A stretch of 64,000 bases of DNA from Glebionis coronaria (GCA_025667525.1 CM046877.1:34740255-34804254); one strand, 5' to 3'; positions 12,956 through 22,427 are shown, counted from the first letter of the stretch. The notes: generated by a model not told the origin, from the sequence alone. Numbers and translations are program-made.

Positions 12956-13367
12956 TGTAAACTAATGTGTCTTGCAATCAATGAAAAAGAAATGAAGGAG
13001 ACAAGCCCAACTATTGGAGTTGAGAAAAGAATAGTGAAGGCATGTGTTTATTACCAAGAAAATTTGAAGTTTGCTTTTCAAAATAGTAAGGCTACAACAT
13101 GTTGCAATTACATGTACTAGTGTCGGCTGAGATATCTCATGCTATCTTGAATGATAGTTTTCACATTGTAATATGGTCATGCAAAGTTGGTCTATAAAAG
13201 CAACACCAAAGAATGTAGTAAGATGTACCACTTCCATGCAAAATAACTAAAGAAAAGTTTCAAGTTTTAATGCCATTGTTTTACAAATAACCAAGAGTTA
13301 TTTAGTACTTTGTCAAATAATTTTGTGAACAATATTTTTGTGAGAGTAACATCTCATATATCCAACA
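12956..13367 (+). repeat. 5' LTR of the copia element (412 bp)
   Basis: Begins TGTAAACTAATG and ends ATATCCAACA. It contains a TATA box (TATAAAAG at 13193-13200), the likely U3 promoter. Compared with the 3' LTR it lacks one copy of TGTAGTAA and two A residues of a poly-A run. Confidence 0.95.
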
Positions 13368-13372
13368 TAAAT

Positions 13373-13384
13373 TGGTATCAGAGC
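13373..13384 (+). promoter_or_regulatory. Primer binding site, initiator Met tRNA
   Basis: TGGTATCAGAGC starts five bases after the 5' LTR. It is complementary to the 3' end of plant initiator tRNA-Met, the usual primer of copia elements. Confidence 0.95.
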
Positions 13385-13430
13385 TTGTTTGAATCCATTT
13401 GGGTTAAACGAGTTCTTACCATTTTTATAA

Positions 13431-16400
13431 ATGGCACGACGACAAGGTTTCGATTTAAGCCATGTTGTCGTCCCAATTTTTGATGGCGAAAATTACGATT
13501 ACTGGTGTGTCAAAATGGAGACTTTGTTTGATTCTTTAGATGTGTTTGATGATGTCAAAAACACATTTGAACAACCCGATGATACAGAAAAATTAACCGA
13601 AGAAAAAATGAAAGATTTGAGGCAAAAAAGAAGCCGAAATGCAGCCGTTTTAAGTATGATCCAGCGGGGAGTCACGCCGTCAATATTTCCAAAAATCATG
13701 CGCCTAAAAAAGGCCAAAGATGCTTGGGAAGTGCTCAAGCAAGAATTTCAAGGAGACGTAAACGTGAGAGCAATAAAATTACAAACTTTGAGGCGAGATT
13801 ACGAAAATACGAAGATGAAGGAGAATGAGTCACTAAATGACTATTCATCTAGATTAACCGATTTAATTAATCAGATGAAAAGTTATGGTGACGAAATTGA
13901 AGACCAACGAGTTGTTGAAAAAATCCTCATCAGCATTCCTGAAAAATTTGATCCGATCATAGCAGTCATTGAAAACACCAAAGATTTAAAAACTTTGGGT
14001 ATTCAAGAATTGCTAAGTTCTCTCAAGTCATATGAGCAGCGGATGACACGTCACTCCGGTAAGGCGATCGAGAGTGCATTTCAATCCAGCTTGCAAGGAG
14101 ACAAAAGACCACAATCAAATTTTGGAAGAGGGAGTTCATCCCGACGTGGTCGCGGAGGAAGAAATTTTAGAGGCCGTGGACGCGGACAAAGTTACGGAGG
14201 ATACAGAGATCGAGGCAATTTTGAGAAAAGATCATTTGGCGATGGTGACACTTACAAGTGTTCCATTTGCAAGAAAGACAATTACGAAGAAAAAGATTGT
14301 TGGTTCAAAGAAAAATATAAATGCACCAATTGTAATCAATTTGGTCATTTAGAAAAATTTTGTCGACAAAAGAACCAACAACATGCAAATTTTTCAGAAG
14401 AAAGACAAGAAGATGGAAATGTTTTCTTTTGTCACTCAGCTAACATTCAAAGAAGTGACACATGGTTTCTTGACAGTGGTTGTAGTAACCATATGACGGG
14501 CGATGAAAGTATTTTGGTCGATATAGACACTGCAGGAAATTCTCAAGTAAAAATGAGAAATGGAGCAGTTGTACAAGTGAAAGGAAAAGGCAAGATCCCG
14601 GTAAAGACGAAAGCAGGTATCAAATATATTAATGATGTTTTACTAGTTCCTGACCTTACGCAAAATTTGCTTAGTGTCGGACAACTTGTAGAGCACGGAT
14701 ACTCTGTTATTTTTGAAGGAAAAGGTTGCAGTATTTATAATAAAGGAAGAAATAAAGAGTTGATGCAGAAGATAATAATGGGGCAGAACAGAAGTTTTCC
14801 GATCACTTTCAGATATGAAGAACACACTGCGTTGAAAGCCACAACCGCAGATGAAGCTTTGTTATGGCACAGGAGACTTGGACATCTTAATTTCCAAAGT
14901 CTAAATTTACTCCACCAAAAAAATATGGTTGGAGGTTTGCCGCAAATTCACGAGACTGAAAGAGTTTGTGAAGGGTGTGCGCTCGGTAAGCATCATCGGA
15001 AACCATTTCCGAAAGGAGTCGCTTGGAGAGCCAAGGAAATTCTCGAGCTAGTACACACCGATCTATGTGGTCCTATGAGGAATCCATCTCATGGTAATAA
15101 TCTCTATTTCATTCTATTTATTGATGATTTTAGTAGAATGACATGGGTTTATTTCATGAAAGAAAAATCTCAAGTTTTTGGAATTTTCAATAAGTTTAAA
15201 ATTTTTGTTGAAAAACAAACGGGGAGTTTTATCAAAATTTTGAGAATTGATCAAGGAAAAGAATATAACTCAAAAGAGTTTGACAAGTTTTGTGAAGATG
15301 AAGGCATGCACAGACAGCTCACAACTCGATATACACCTCAACAAAATGGTGTAGTCGAGAGAAAGAATCAAACCGTTGTAGAAATGGCGAAATCAATGAT
15401 GCATGAGAAAGGTTTACCAAAAAGTTTTTGGGCAGAAGCAGTTTACACAGCAGTTTACTTGCTGAACCGAAGTCCAACAAAAGCCCTCGATAACAAGACT
15501 CCACTTGAAGCGTGGAATGGAAGAAAACCTTCGGTAAGACATCTTAAAGTTTTTGGGTGCGTTTGTTATTCTCAAATACCAAAGCAAAAAAGATACAAGT
15601 TAGATGAAACAAGTGAAAAGTGCATTTTTGTAGGCTATAGTAGCAAGTCAAAAGCATATAGATTGTATAGCCTAAAAACAAAAAATGTTATTGTTAGTCG
15701 TGATGTAATTTTTGATGAAAATTCTTCATGGAATTGGGAAGAAGAAAAAAAGGAAGAAAGAATTTTTCCCACTAACAATATACAGGATGAAGCACATGTG
15801 GAAAGTGATGAAAATCAAGCATCACATGAAGAAGTACCCGGCGAAGAAGCTGACGAAGAATCTCAAAGTCCACCACCACGAAAATTTCGTTCTTTGACAG
15901 AAATATACAATGCTAATTTTTGTCATGTAGAACCAGAAAGTTTTGAAGAAGCAATCAGAGAGGAATCATGGAAAAAAGCGATGGAGGACGAAATTCAAGT
16001 TATCGAAAAGAACAACACATGGGAGCTCACAGACAGACCTTCAGACAAAGATGTTATTGGTGTCAAATGGGTTTACAAAGTCAAGTACAATACAGACGGT
16101 TCCGTTCAAAGAAACAAGGCGAGACTAGTCGCAAAAGGTTATTCACAACAGCCTGGAATTGACTACGACGAGACATTTGCTCCAATTGCTCGAATGGATA
16201 CGGTCCGAGCAATCATTTCACTAGCAGGCCAGAAAGGTTGGTTACTTTACCAACTCGATGTCAAGTCAGCGTTTCTAAATGGTGAACTCAAAGAAGAAGT
16301 TTATGTGAATCAACCTCAAGGATTCGAAGTCGTCGGAAAAGAAGAAAAAGTTTACAAGTTGAAGAAAGCTCTTTACAGGCTCAAGCAAGCACCGCGAACG

Positions 16401-17477
16401 TGGTATAGCCAGATCGATGGTTATTTCAAAGAAAAAGGTTTTGATCAAAGCAAGAGCGAGCCAACCTTGTATGTTAAAAATCAAGGTACAAATGATATTT
16501 TAATTGTTGCGCTCTATGTCGATGATCTTGTGTTCACAGGGAACAACAAGAAAATGATCGAAGATTTCAAGAATGAAATGATGCAAAAATACGAGATGAG
16601 TGATTTAGGACTTTTAAATCATTTTCTCGGAATGGAAATATATCAAGATGAAGCCGGCATATTTATTTGTCAAGAAAAGTATGTCGATAAGATTTTGAAA
16701 ATTTTCGATATGTCGGAATGCAAACCGAAGGACACTCCTTTGGTCGTCAATGAAAAGCTCATGAAAGAAGACGGTTCAAGTAAAGTGGACGCTACACTTT
16801 ACCGAAGTCTCGTGGGGAAATTGCTATACCTCACAGCAACAAGGCCCGACATCATGTTTGCCGCAAGTTTACTCTCAAGGTTCATGCACAATCCAAGTCA
16901 GATCCATATGGGAGTCGGTAAAAGAATTTTAAGATATTTGCGAGGTACAAAAGATTTTGGAATCAAGTTTGAAAAAAATGCAAATATACATTTGCATGGT
17001 TTTTGTGATAGTGATTGGGGAGGATGTACGGATGACATGAAAAGTACATCCGGATATATTTTTTCAGTTGGTTCAGGTGTGTTTAGTTGGTGTTCAAAGA
17101 AGCAACAAACTGTAGCACAATCATCAGCAGAGGCAGAGTACGTTTCAGCAGCTCTAGCCACATCACAAGCAATTTGGTTACGAAGAATTTTTGAAGACAT
17201 TAGAGAAAAGCAATTGAAGCCAACAATAATTTTTTGTGACAGCATGTCAGCAATCGCAATCGCGAAGAACCCAGTTCATCATAGCCGCACAAAGCATATC
17301 GCTTTGAAACATCATTTTATCAGAGAAGCAATTGAAGACGGAGAGGTGCAACTCGAATTTTGTGGAACGAATGATCAACTAGCAGACATTTTCACAAAAG
17401 CACTTCCACGAGAAAAGTTTCAAGAGCTCAGACGAAAGTTGGGAGTTCAGTCAAAACACATTACGGGGAGAATGTAA
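13431..17477 (+). CDS. Copia gag-pol polyprotein, 1,348 aa
   Basis: One ORF encodes capsid, nucleocapsid, protease, integrase, reverse transcriptase and RNase H in copia order. Residues ~1-210 are gag with VPIFDGENYDYW near the start. There are two zinc knuckles: the first (CSICKKDNYEEKDC) has Tyr where His is expected, the second (CTNCNQFGHLEKFC) is canonical. Protease DSG is at 348-350. The integrase HHCC zinc region starts at about 480, with catalytic D544, D607 and E643 (35 residues between the last two). Reverse transcriptase YVDD is at 1029-1032. RNase H motifs are DSDWGG (~1193) and SSAEAEY (~1231). All catalytic residues I can place are present, so it could be active. The stop codon TAA lies inside the 3' LTR: the LTR begins at 17473, within the final ATG codon. 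Confidence 0.97.
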   Translation: MARRQGFDLSHVVVPIFDGENYDYWCVKMETLFDSLDVFDDVKNTFEQPDDTEKLTEEKMKDLRQKRSRNAAVLSMIQRGVTPSIFPKIMRLKKAKDAWEVLKQEFQGDVNVRAIKLQTLRRDYENTKMKENESLNDYSSRLTDLINQMKSYGDEIEDQRVVEKILISIPEKFDPIIAVIENTKDLKTLGIQELLSSLKSYEQRMTRHSGKAIESAFQSSLQGDKRPQSNFGRGSSSRRGRGGRNFRGRGRGQSYGGYRDRGNFEKRSFGDGDTYKCSICKKDNYEEKDCWFKEKYKCTNCNQFGHLEKFCRQKNQQHANFSEERQEDGNVFFCHSANIQRSDTWFLDSGCSNHMTGDESILVDIDTAGNSQVKMRNGAVVQVKGKGKIPVKTKAGIKYINDVLLVPDLTQNLLSVGQLVEHGYSVIFEGKGCSIYNKGRNKELMQKIIMGQNRSFPITFRYEEHTALKATTADEALLWHRRLGHLNFQSLNLLHQKNMVGGLPQIHETERVCEGCALGKHHRKPFPKGVAWRAKEILELVHTDLCGPMRNPSHGNNLYFILFIDDFSRMTWVYFMKEKSQVFGIFNKFKIFVEKQTGSFIKILRIDQGKEYNSKEFDKFCEDEGMHRQLTTRYTPQQNGVVERKNQTVVEMAKSMMHEKGLPKSFWAEAVYTAVYLLNRSPTKALDNKTPLEAWNGRKPSVRHLKVFGCVCYSQIPKQKRYKLDETSEKCIFVGYSSKSKAYRLYSLKTKNVIVSRDVIFDENSSWNWEEEKKEERIFPTNNIQDEAHVESDENQASHEEVPGEEADEESQSPPPRKFRSLTEIYNANFCHVEPESFEEAIREESWKKAMEDEIQVIEKNNTWELTDRPSDKDVIGVKWVYKVKYNTDGSVQRNKARLVAKGYSQQPGIDYDETFAPIARMDTVRAIISLAGQKGWLLYQLDVKSAFLNGELKEEVYVNQPQGFEVVGKEEKVYKLKKALYRLKQAPRTWYSQIDGYFKEKGFDQSKSEPTLYVKNQGTNDILIVALYVDDLVFTGNNKKMIEDFKNEMMQKYEMSDLGLLNHFLGMEIYQDEAGIFICQEKYVDKILKIFDMSECKPKDTPLVVNEKLMKEDGSSKVDATLYRSLVGKLLYLTATRPDIMFAASLLSRFMHNPSQIHMGVGKRILRYLRGTKDFGIKFEKNANIHLHGFCDSDWGGCTDDMKSTSGYIFSVGSGVFSWCSKKQQTVAQSSAEAEYVSAALATSQAIWLRRIFEDIREKQLKPTIIFCDSMSAIAIAKNPVHHSRTKHIALKHHFIREAIEDGEVQLEFCGTNDQLADIFTKALPREKFQELRRKLGVQSKHITGRM
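17460..17472 (+). promoter_or_regulatory. Polypurine tract region of the copia element
   Basis: ACGGGGAGAA directly precedes the 3' LTR and should prime plus-strand synthesis. It also encodes the last amino acids of the polyprotein, so the tract is coding. Confidence 0.75.
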
Positions 17478-17894
17478 ACTAATGTGTCTTGCAATCAATG
17501 AAAAAGAAATGAAGGAGACAAGCCCAACTATTGGAGTTGAGAAAAGAATAGTGAAGGCATGTGTTTATTACCAAGAAAAAATTTGAAGTTTGCTTTTCAA
17601 AATAGTAAGGCTACAACATGTTGCAATTACATGTACTAGTGTCGGCTGAGATATCTCATGCTATCTTGAATGATAGTTTTCACATTGTAATATGGTCATG
17701 CAAAGTTGGTCTATAAAAGCAACACCAAAGAATGTAGTAATGTAGTAAGATGTACCACTTCCATGCAAAATAACTAAAGAAAAGTTTCAAGTTTTAATGC
17801 CATTGTTTTACAAATAACCAAGAGTTATTTAGTACTTTGTCAAATAATTTTGTGAACAATATTTTTGTGAGAGTAACATCTCATATATCCAACA
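17473..17894 (+). repeat. 3' LTR of the copia element (422 bp)
   Basis: Same sequence as the 5' LTR except for a duplicated TGTAGTAA and two extra A residues. Ends ATATCCAACA, followed by the target duplication TAGCT. Confidence 0.95.
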
Positions 17895-18088
17895 TAGCTC
17901 AACAAGTATCAAAACACAATGCAGATGATAGAACTTAGATACGGTGGTTAAGGTTTCTTTCAACTAAATTTAATCTTTTACAATGGTAATTTTAAGAATC
18001 TCGCAATATTATACCACAAACTATCTCACACACTTCATACCTTTAGCTTGTGCAGCATATAAAAACCACACTTCCCCATGTGCATATT

Positions 18089-18225
18089 CAGGGGCGGAGC
18101 CTTTATTTATAATTTATAGTTAAGAGGGGCTAAAAGTTTGAAAAACTTTTGTATTCTATCTGTTTGAAGACCATAACAGTGGTTCTTAAAGCTCATACAG
18201 CTTATATAATTTTATAACAGAAAAC
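18089..18225 (+). mobile_element. 5' end of a hAT-like element (fragment)
   Basis: CAGGGGCGGAGCC is a common plant hAT-type terminus. The matching inverted end (CTCCGCCTCTG) occurs only downstream of the second duplicate, at 22132-22142, so the element appears to be older than the duplication and is now split or truncated. The flanks TGCATATT and CGCATGAG agree at only part of eight positions. Confidence 0.4.
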
Positions 18226-18566
18226 AAAAAAATAAGATATGTTAATATACAAACCATTTCATGCACTCTTTTTTTATTAAATTTTTATATAATACAAAAT
18301 TTAAAACATATTGTACAAGTCATTTAAACATGATTATAAAACATCTTATGCACCATGAATAAATTTTTAAGTAATACAAATTTTACAGCATATTTTACAA
18401 ATTAATCAAGCATTACCATCACTTTTCAAAATTAATTTTAATTAATACATGTTATAAAGAATATGTTACAAGTATACATTAATTAATATATTAAACACAA
18501 TAATTAATAATATTTTAAAAATACTCCTATAATGAATAATACATCTTATTGTACATATTGTACAAC
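18226..18566. other. AT-rich DNA, nothing recognised
   Basis: Short A/T-rich stretches with repeated TTAATTAATA and ACAAATTTTA motifs. I see no ORF, RNA gene or element ends. Confidence 0.4.
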
Positions 18567-18740
18567 TAGAGGTGGCGAAACGGACGGGCGGGCGGGAACG
18601 GGCACCGGGCAAAGGCTAAATGGGCGATTTTTAAATTTTAGATTAAACGGGTGCGGGCTAAACGGGTGCGAGCTGAACGGACGCGGGCAAAACGAGTGCA
18701 GACCAAACGTGCGCGGGCCAAACGGGCATAGGGCAAAATA
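18567..18740. mobile_element. GC-rich repeat with hAT-like end
   Basis: Starts TAGAGGTGGCGAAACGG and continues with degenerate repeats of AAACGGGTGCGGGCT. The start matches the inverted end of the element at 25276-25679 (TAGAGGTGGCAAA), and the body shares its AAACGGGC repeats. No opposite end was found, so this is probably one end of a broken copy. Confidence 0.45.
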
Positions 18741-18822
18741 AAAGTTATTACAATTTGAGACCAATTATTCGAACTTAGTTTATTTTGTTAATATTTTATG
18801 TTTTCATCATCTTTTTACGTTT

Positions 18823-19011
18823 TTTCTCGTTTTGGACATTTTCGTTCATTCTTTTCACGTTCTTGTACGAATTTTTACGTTTTCGTCAGTAATTTTACGC
18901 GTTCGTCAGTTTTTTACGTTTTCGTCAGGAATTTTACGTTTTCGGCAGTAAATTTACGTTTTCGTCAGTATTTTTACGTTTTGAACAGTAGTTTTACGTT
19001 TTCATCATTGA
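18823..19011. repeat. Minisatellite, ~20-bp unit TTTTACGTTTTCGTCAGTAA
   Basis: About nine degenerate tandem units built around ACGTTTTCGTCAG. Each unit contains one or more CpG sites, unusual in this AT-rich, CpG-poor setting. It directly precedes the RNase H fragment. Confidence 0.8.
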
Positions 19012-19032
19012 TAACACTTATTCAAGTGTGTG

Positions 19033-19262
19033 GGTGGACACATAAAAGTTAACTCTGACCATGCGTGGCAAAAAGAGTCTCGAAAAGCGGGTTTGGGATT
19101 TGTAGCACGTGACTGGTGACGTCTTATTTTCATGTGCTCTTTTAGAGTTTTATGCAAGTTCTCCCGGCAGCCAAAACAAAAGGTGTTCATTGGGCTATGA
19201 CTCATGCACTTAGTAGAGGATACATCGTGTTATATTCGAGACACACTCATTGTGTTTAGTTA
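19033..19262 (+). pseudogene. RNase H-like domain fragment (LINE or RVT_3 type)
   Basis: The frame from 19045 reads KVNSDHAWQKESRKAGLGFV then ARDW, the start of the plant RNase H domain found at the end of LINE elements and in related stand-alone genes, with the conserved Asp in NSD. After a frameshift near 19114 it continues GDVLFSCALLEFYASSPG, and after another, a segment resembling the AKTKGVHWAMTHALSRGY part of the fold. Two frameshifts and no neighbouring reverse transcriptase make it a dead fragment. Whether it came from a LINE or from a host gene exon cannot be decided here. Confidence 0.65.
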
Positions 19263-19742
19263 TGGCGCTTCATAATAAATTTTTCTGGCTATAAATTGCG
19301 AGTCTTTTTCAAACATATCATCCACTCTTTCGACACTTGTAGTTAGTCTTTTGTCAAACGGGACGGAAATAGAGTAGCTTATAGCAGTGTGTCTTGGCTT
19401 ATCCGATTACGTTAGACGGTAGTATTCCAAGTTATGCCAGTGTTTGGAACTTTGGATGATTAAAAGATGTACTCTCCTCTCTAATATGGAATGATATCTC
19501 TTCTTTTATAAAAAAAATAAAAATCATATATCTAATGAAAAATATTGTAATGAAATCTATTTATTAGTGAGATGTAATCGACCCAAATCTTCTAATTTTT
19601 GTTTTAGATTTGCTTTTGCTACAAGGAAATTATATTGACAAATCTTGTTATCAGACTTTAAGGATAGAAGCGAATGAAAAATAAGATAAAGTCGCAAAAA
19701 TCACAAAATTTACTTCCTGTAATTAATCCGTGTATACTCTAC

Positions 19743-19750
19743 TATAAATA
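19743..19750 (+). promoter_or_regulatory. Putative TATA box of HMA-like gene copy 2
   Basis: TATAAATA, 50 bases before the ATG, in a promoter block conserved with copy 1. Confidence 0.55.
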
Positions 19751-19799
19751 TTGATATCATGTCATTTTCATCTTCACAATCCATTCAATAAACTCGATT

Positions 19800-20991
19800 A
19801 TGTTTTTTTTTAGCAAAAGCTTTGCTTCGGCATCCATGGGAAAGAAGAAGAAGATTCCTCCTCAATCCATAGTCAGTTTTTTTAATTTTTAGCACAACTA
19901 ACTAAACATGAACTATATGGTTTCTGTGGCAACATCTTCTTCTAATACTATTATGTTTTTTTTCTTGTTTATCATCGCAGAGCTTCACTGTTAAGGTGAA
20001 TGAGGATTCCGGGAAAACAGCGACAAACATTGGGAAATGTGTTGAAAGTATGTATACATGTTTTCGATTTAACTATCTACTTGATACATATTATTAGTTG
20101 TAACTTTCCGTAGCTAACTTGTTTTCTTTCTTTTTGGTCTGTTGGTTGATCATATTAAAGGCATCCAATGTCTCCGACTGGGGGACTGTGGGACGATGCT
20201 ACATGTATGGTGTCACGCTGAACCAAAGAAGCTTATGACATGTCTGCAGAAAGAAGGCAAAAGAGCACAGCTAGTGCGATGGCGATATGGATCCGCCCAG
20301 GCCCAGGATAAATACCTCGTTAGTTTTTTTTTTGTTTTTTTTTTCATTCACGATTTTAGAATTATCTTCTTTTAATATTGTTAAGCTTCTTGGTCACTGC
20401 AGAACTTCAATTTCAATGTGGGTGCTGATGATAAAGATTGGATAACAAAACTACAGGCGATTGTTCGAGGTATGTATATCTGTTTTCGACCAAACTATTC
20501 GATCAATATCAATAGCTGCGAATAAGATTGGTAACTTTTTTTTTTTGGGTTTGTTGAATGGTCATATTATAGGAGGAGATCATCGTATGCAAAAGAAGGA
20601 TGATGGGACATGGGATATTTCGGGTTGGATTAGTGAACCAAACTCACTTGAGAAGCATCTCCTGGAAGCAGGAAACATCATTAAACATGTACATATTTGG
20701 CGTGGAGAGAAGCATTCATTCCCTCCATTCCCTCCATCCGTGGTTAGTTTTTTCAATCTTGTTAGTTAGTCACTTAGTCGTGCTAATCATTCCATTCTTT
20801 GCTAGTATCTATGATAATACTGTCTGCTAATACATATTGTTATGTTTTTTACCTTTCTATCATTGCAGAGCCACCACTGTGAAAAGGGCCAAGGCAAAGC
20901 TAATAAAGACAATGCTCAGCCGCCATGTGCAGCCACCTGTATGCGGTCATGTCCACCAAGCGAGGGGATCTGCTCTTTGTGCATCGTGTAA
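19800..20991 (+). CDS. HMA-like two-domain protein, copy 2 (open, six exons)
   Basis: Predicted exons 19800-19871, 19981-20047, 20161-20318, 20403-20469, 20573-20742 and 20869-20991 give an uninterrupted frame of about 218 residues; all junctions are GT-AG and phases agree. Exons 2-3 form a first HMA-like domain ending KKLMTCLQKEGKRAQLVRW. Exons 4-5 form a second (QKKDDGTWDISGW, EPNSLEKHL) with the same exon lengths (67 bp then ~160 bp) and the same intron phase. Neither domain has a CxxC metal motif. The last exon is Cys-rich (SHHCEKGQGKANKDN, ending CSLCIV) but has no CaaX prenylation box, unlike typical HIPPs. The internal duplication suggests a protein-interaction role rather than metal transport, which is inference. 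The exon 1 donor (GT at 19872) is the weakest junction. Confidence 0.7.
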
Positions 20992-21339
20992 TGCCGTTTT
21001 CCATTTCATAATCAGTGTTTAAATTTCCGTGTTTTTAATATTCTGCTATAGACTTGATGATGGTTTAGACTAGTGTTTGTCGTCGTGAATGAATACTAGG
21101 CAATGCTGATTTTCTCATATATACTCTAAGCTTCTTTAAACATGTTACTGTTGTTCAAACCAATAGTAGTTCATTAGCTCAAGAACTATCAAAACACAAT
21201 GCAAACTAAATTTAGTCTTTTACATGGGTGTTGGCATTTCATACTTTTTCAGGAAAAATTTTAACAATCTCACAATATTTATACCACAAACTATCTCAAA
21301 CACTTCATACTTTAGCTTGTCCCTTATTACCTATAAAAG

Positions 21340-22142
21340 CACACTTCGCCCCTATATTTATAGTTTATATCTAAGAGGGACTGAACGTGATTGGGAAGTG
21401 GTATAATCCAAAAAAAATCTAACAGTAAAACGAATGGTTTAACATTATTTTGTACAATTAAACAGTAACAAAACTAACACGTGCAAACTAAACGGAAACG
21501 TTTAACATATCTAGGGCTTAAAAGTAAAAAACATGAAAAAAAATTTATTTTATCTATTTGAGTTCTCTGAAATACTGGTTCTTGAAGCTCATATAGCTTA
21601 AATAACTGTATAACAGAAAACAGAAACAACACTGGTGATCAAACTTAACGCCAAGACAGAACAAACGTTTTGGCAAATCAAAATTAACTGTAAAAAGTAT
21701 AGTTGGGGAAGGTGTAATCACATAAGTACATGACGAAAATGCTACATGCATGGCCACTGCCTGCATATGGCAAACACAGGGAAAGAAGAACACACCAAAA
21801 AGTGTGGCTATCACTTTATCAAGTTTTCGTTCTAATGTGATCCTTTCGGATGGAACATTCATGGCATTCGTCATTAGCTGTATACGAATTAATTAAACTA
21901 ATTATAGATGCATTCTGAAGAACAGGATGACTGCCACGTGCAGCAGAATACAGAGAACAAATTAAAAAGATTCAGGAGAGATGCTAAAAGATTCCTACAT
22001 GCTAAATATCACAAAACTACAAACACCTCAGATAGCTGTATACCAAAGTTATTTTATGGGCTAAATAGTGTTGTACTAATACAATAGATGGCTTATTGGA
22101 GGTGGCTTAGCACCCACTAGTCACCCCCGCCCTCCGCCTCTG
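21340..22142. mobile_element. hAT-like element remnant carrying a captured gene piece
   Basis: The right end CTCCGCCTCTG at 22132-22142 is preceded by CTAGTCACCCCC, typical of plant repeats with GGGGCGGAGC-type ends. The left end has been deleted in this duplicate; the equivalent left end survives at 18089. The interior includes a fragment of a P4-ATPase gene on the minus strand. No transposase is visible. Confidence 0.4.
21788..21877 (-). pseudogene. Captured exon fragment of a P4-type ATPase (aminophospholipid flippase)
   Basis: After a splice-acceptor-like TATACAG, the minus strand reads MTNAMNVPSERITLERKLDK then VIATLFGVF. This matches the segment of plant ALA flippases that follows the conserved ETK and reads MNxMNxPSKRSTLERKLDK before a membrane helix. 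Only this ~30-residue exon piece is recognisable. The upstream intron-like DNA is retained, so capture was at DNA level, not through mRNA. The frame after GVF diverges, probably into intron. It is not a functional gene. Confidence 0.7.
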
Positions 22143-22427
22143 CGCATGAGGATGAATAGCATATTTCAATCCCAGACTCCTCAATTAAGCCTAAAATGTT
22201 TGTCTAGCAATCCATCCCAATTGTTTTTTATTTAAAATGCTACGAGATAGAGTTTTGTAAAACATAGACCACAAGGTCGAGTAACAAGTTGAGATTAGAT
22301 ATTTGTTTATAAACCGAGAAGAAGGTTGAATAACAAGTTTGTCTTACGTACCTTAATCGCATACGTCATGCATACCAAAATCAGTTTGGTCAAAACTCTG
22401 TCTGCGCAATTGAACTATTCCTATAGT
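22143..22427. other. Intergenic DNA, nothing recognised
   Basis: Unique-looking sequence ending in the left target duplication (CCTATAGT, 22420-22427) of the next MITE. No ORF or element ends. Confidence 0.4.

Larger units (their letters stand above)
12956..17894 (+). mobile_element. Complete Ty1/copia LTR retrotransposon
   Basis: A 4,939-bp element with TG...CA LTRs, 5-bp target duplication TAGCT (12951-12955 and 17895-17899), a Met-tRNA primer site, a purine-rich tract before the 3' LTR and one unbroken 1,348-codon gag-pol ORF. The LTRs show no base substitution by eye, only an 8-bp and a 2-bp length difference, so insertion was very recent. It landed just downstream of HMA-like gene copy 1. 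The intact pre-insertion site is visible downstream of copy 2 near 21169-21200. Lineage within copia (Tork, Ivana or other) is not decided here. Confidence 0.97.
11100..18225 (+). repeat. Segmental duplication, copy 1 (interrupted by the copia insertion)
   Basis: The sequence from about 11100 to 12955, continuing at 17895 to about 18225 after the retrotransposon, is homologous in order to 19525-21622. Shared blocks include the proximal promoter, all exons, most introns, the downstream TTCATTAGCT site and the AAGCTCATA-containing stretch near 18190. Without the ~4.9-kb element the two copies would start ~3.5 kb apart, so this is a local tandem duplication that predates the copia insertion. Confidence 0.85.
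19525..21622 (+). repeat. Segmental duplication, copy 2
   Basis: Homologous, in the same order, to the interrupted copy at 11100-18225. It keeps the uninterrupted sequence TTCATTAGCTCAAGAACTATC at about 21169, where copy 1 carries the copia insertion. Confidence 0.85.

Noticed and set aside
18532..18741. 69-codon ORF of Gly/Asn/Arg repeats
   Set aside because: Translation of the AAACGGGTGCGGG tandem repeat at a hAT-like end, not a gene.
18089..22142. One intact 4-kb hAT element spanning both ends
   Set aside because: The left end is in duplicate 1 and the right end is after duplicate 2, and the span includes a gene copy. Better explained by duplication of an element followed by loss of one end in each copy.
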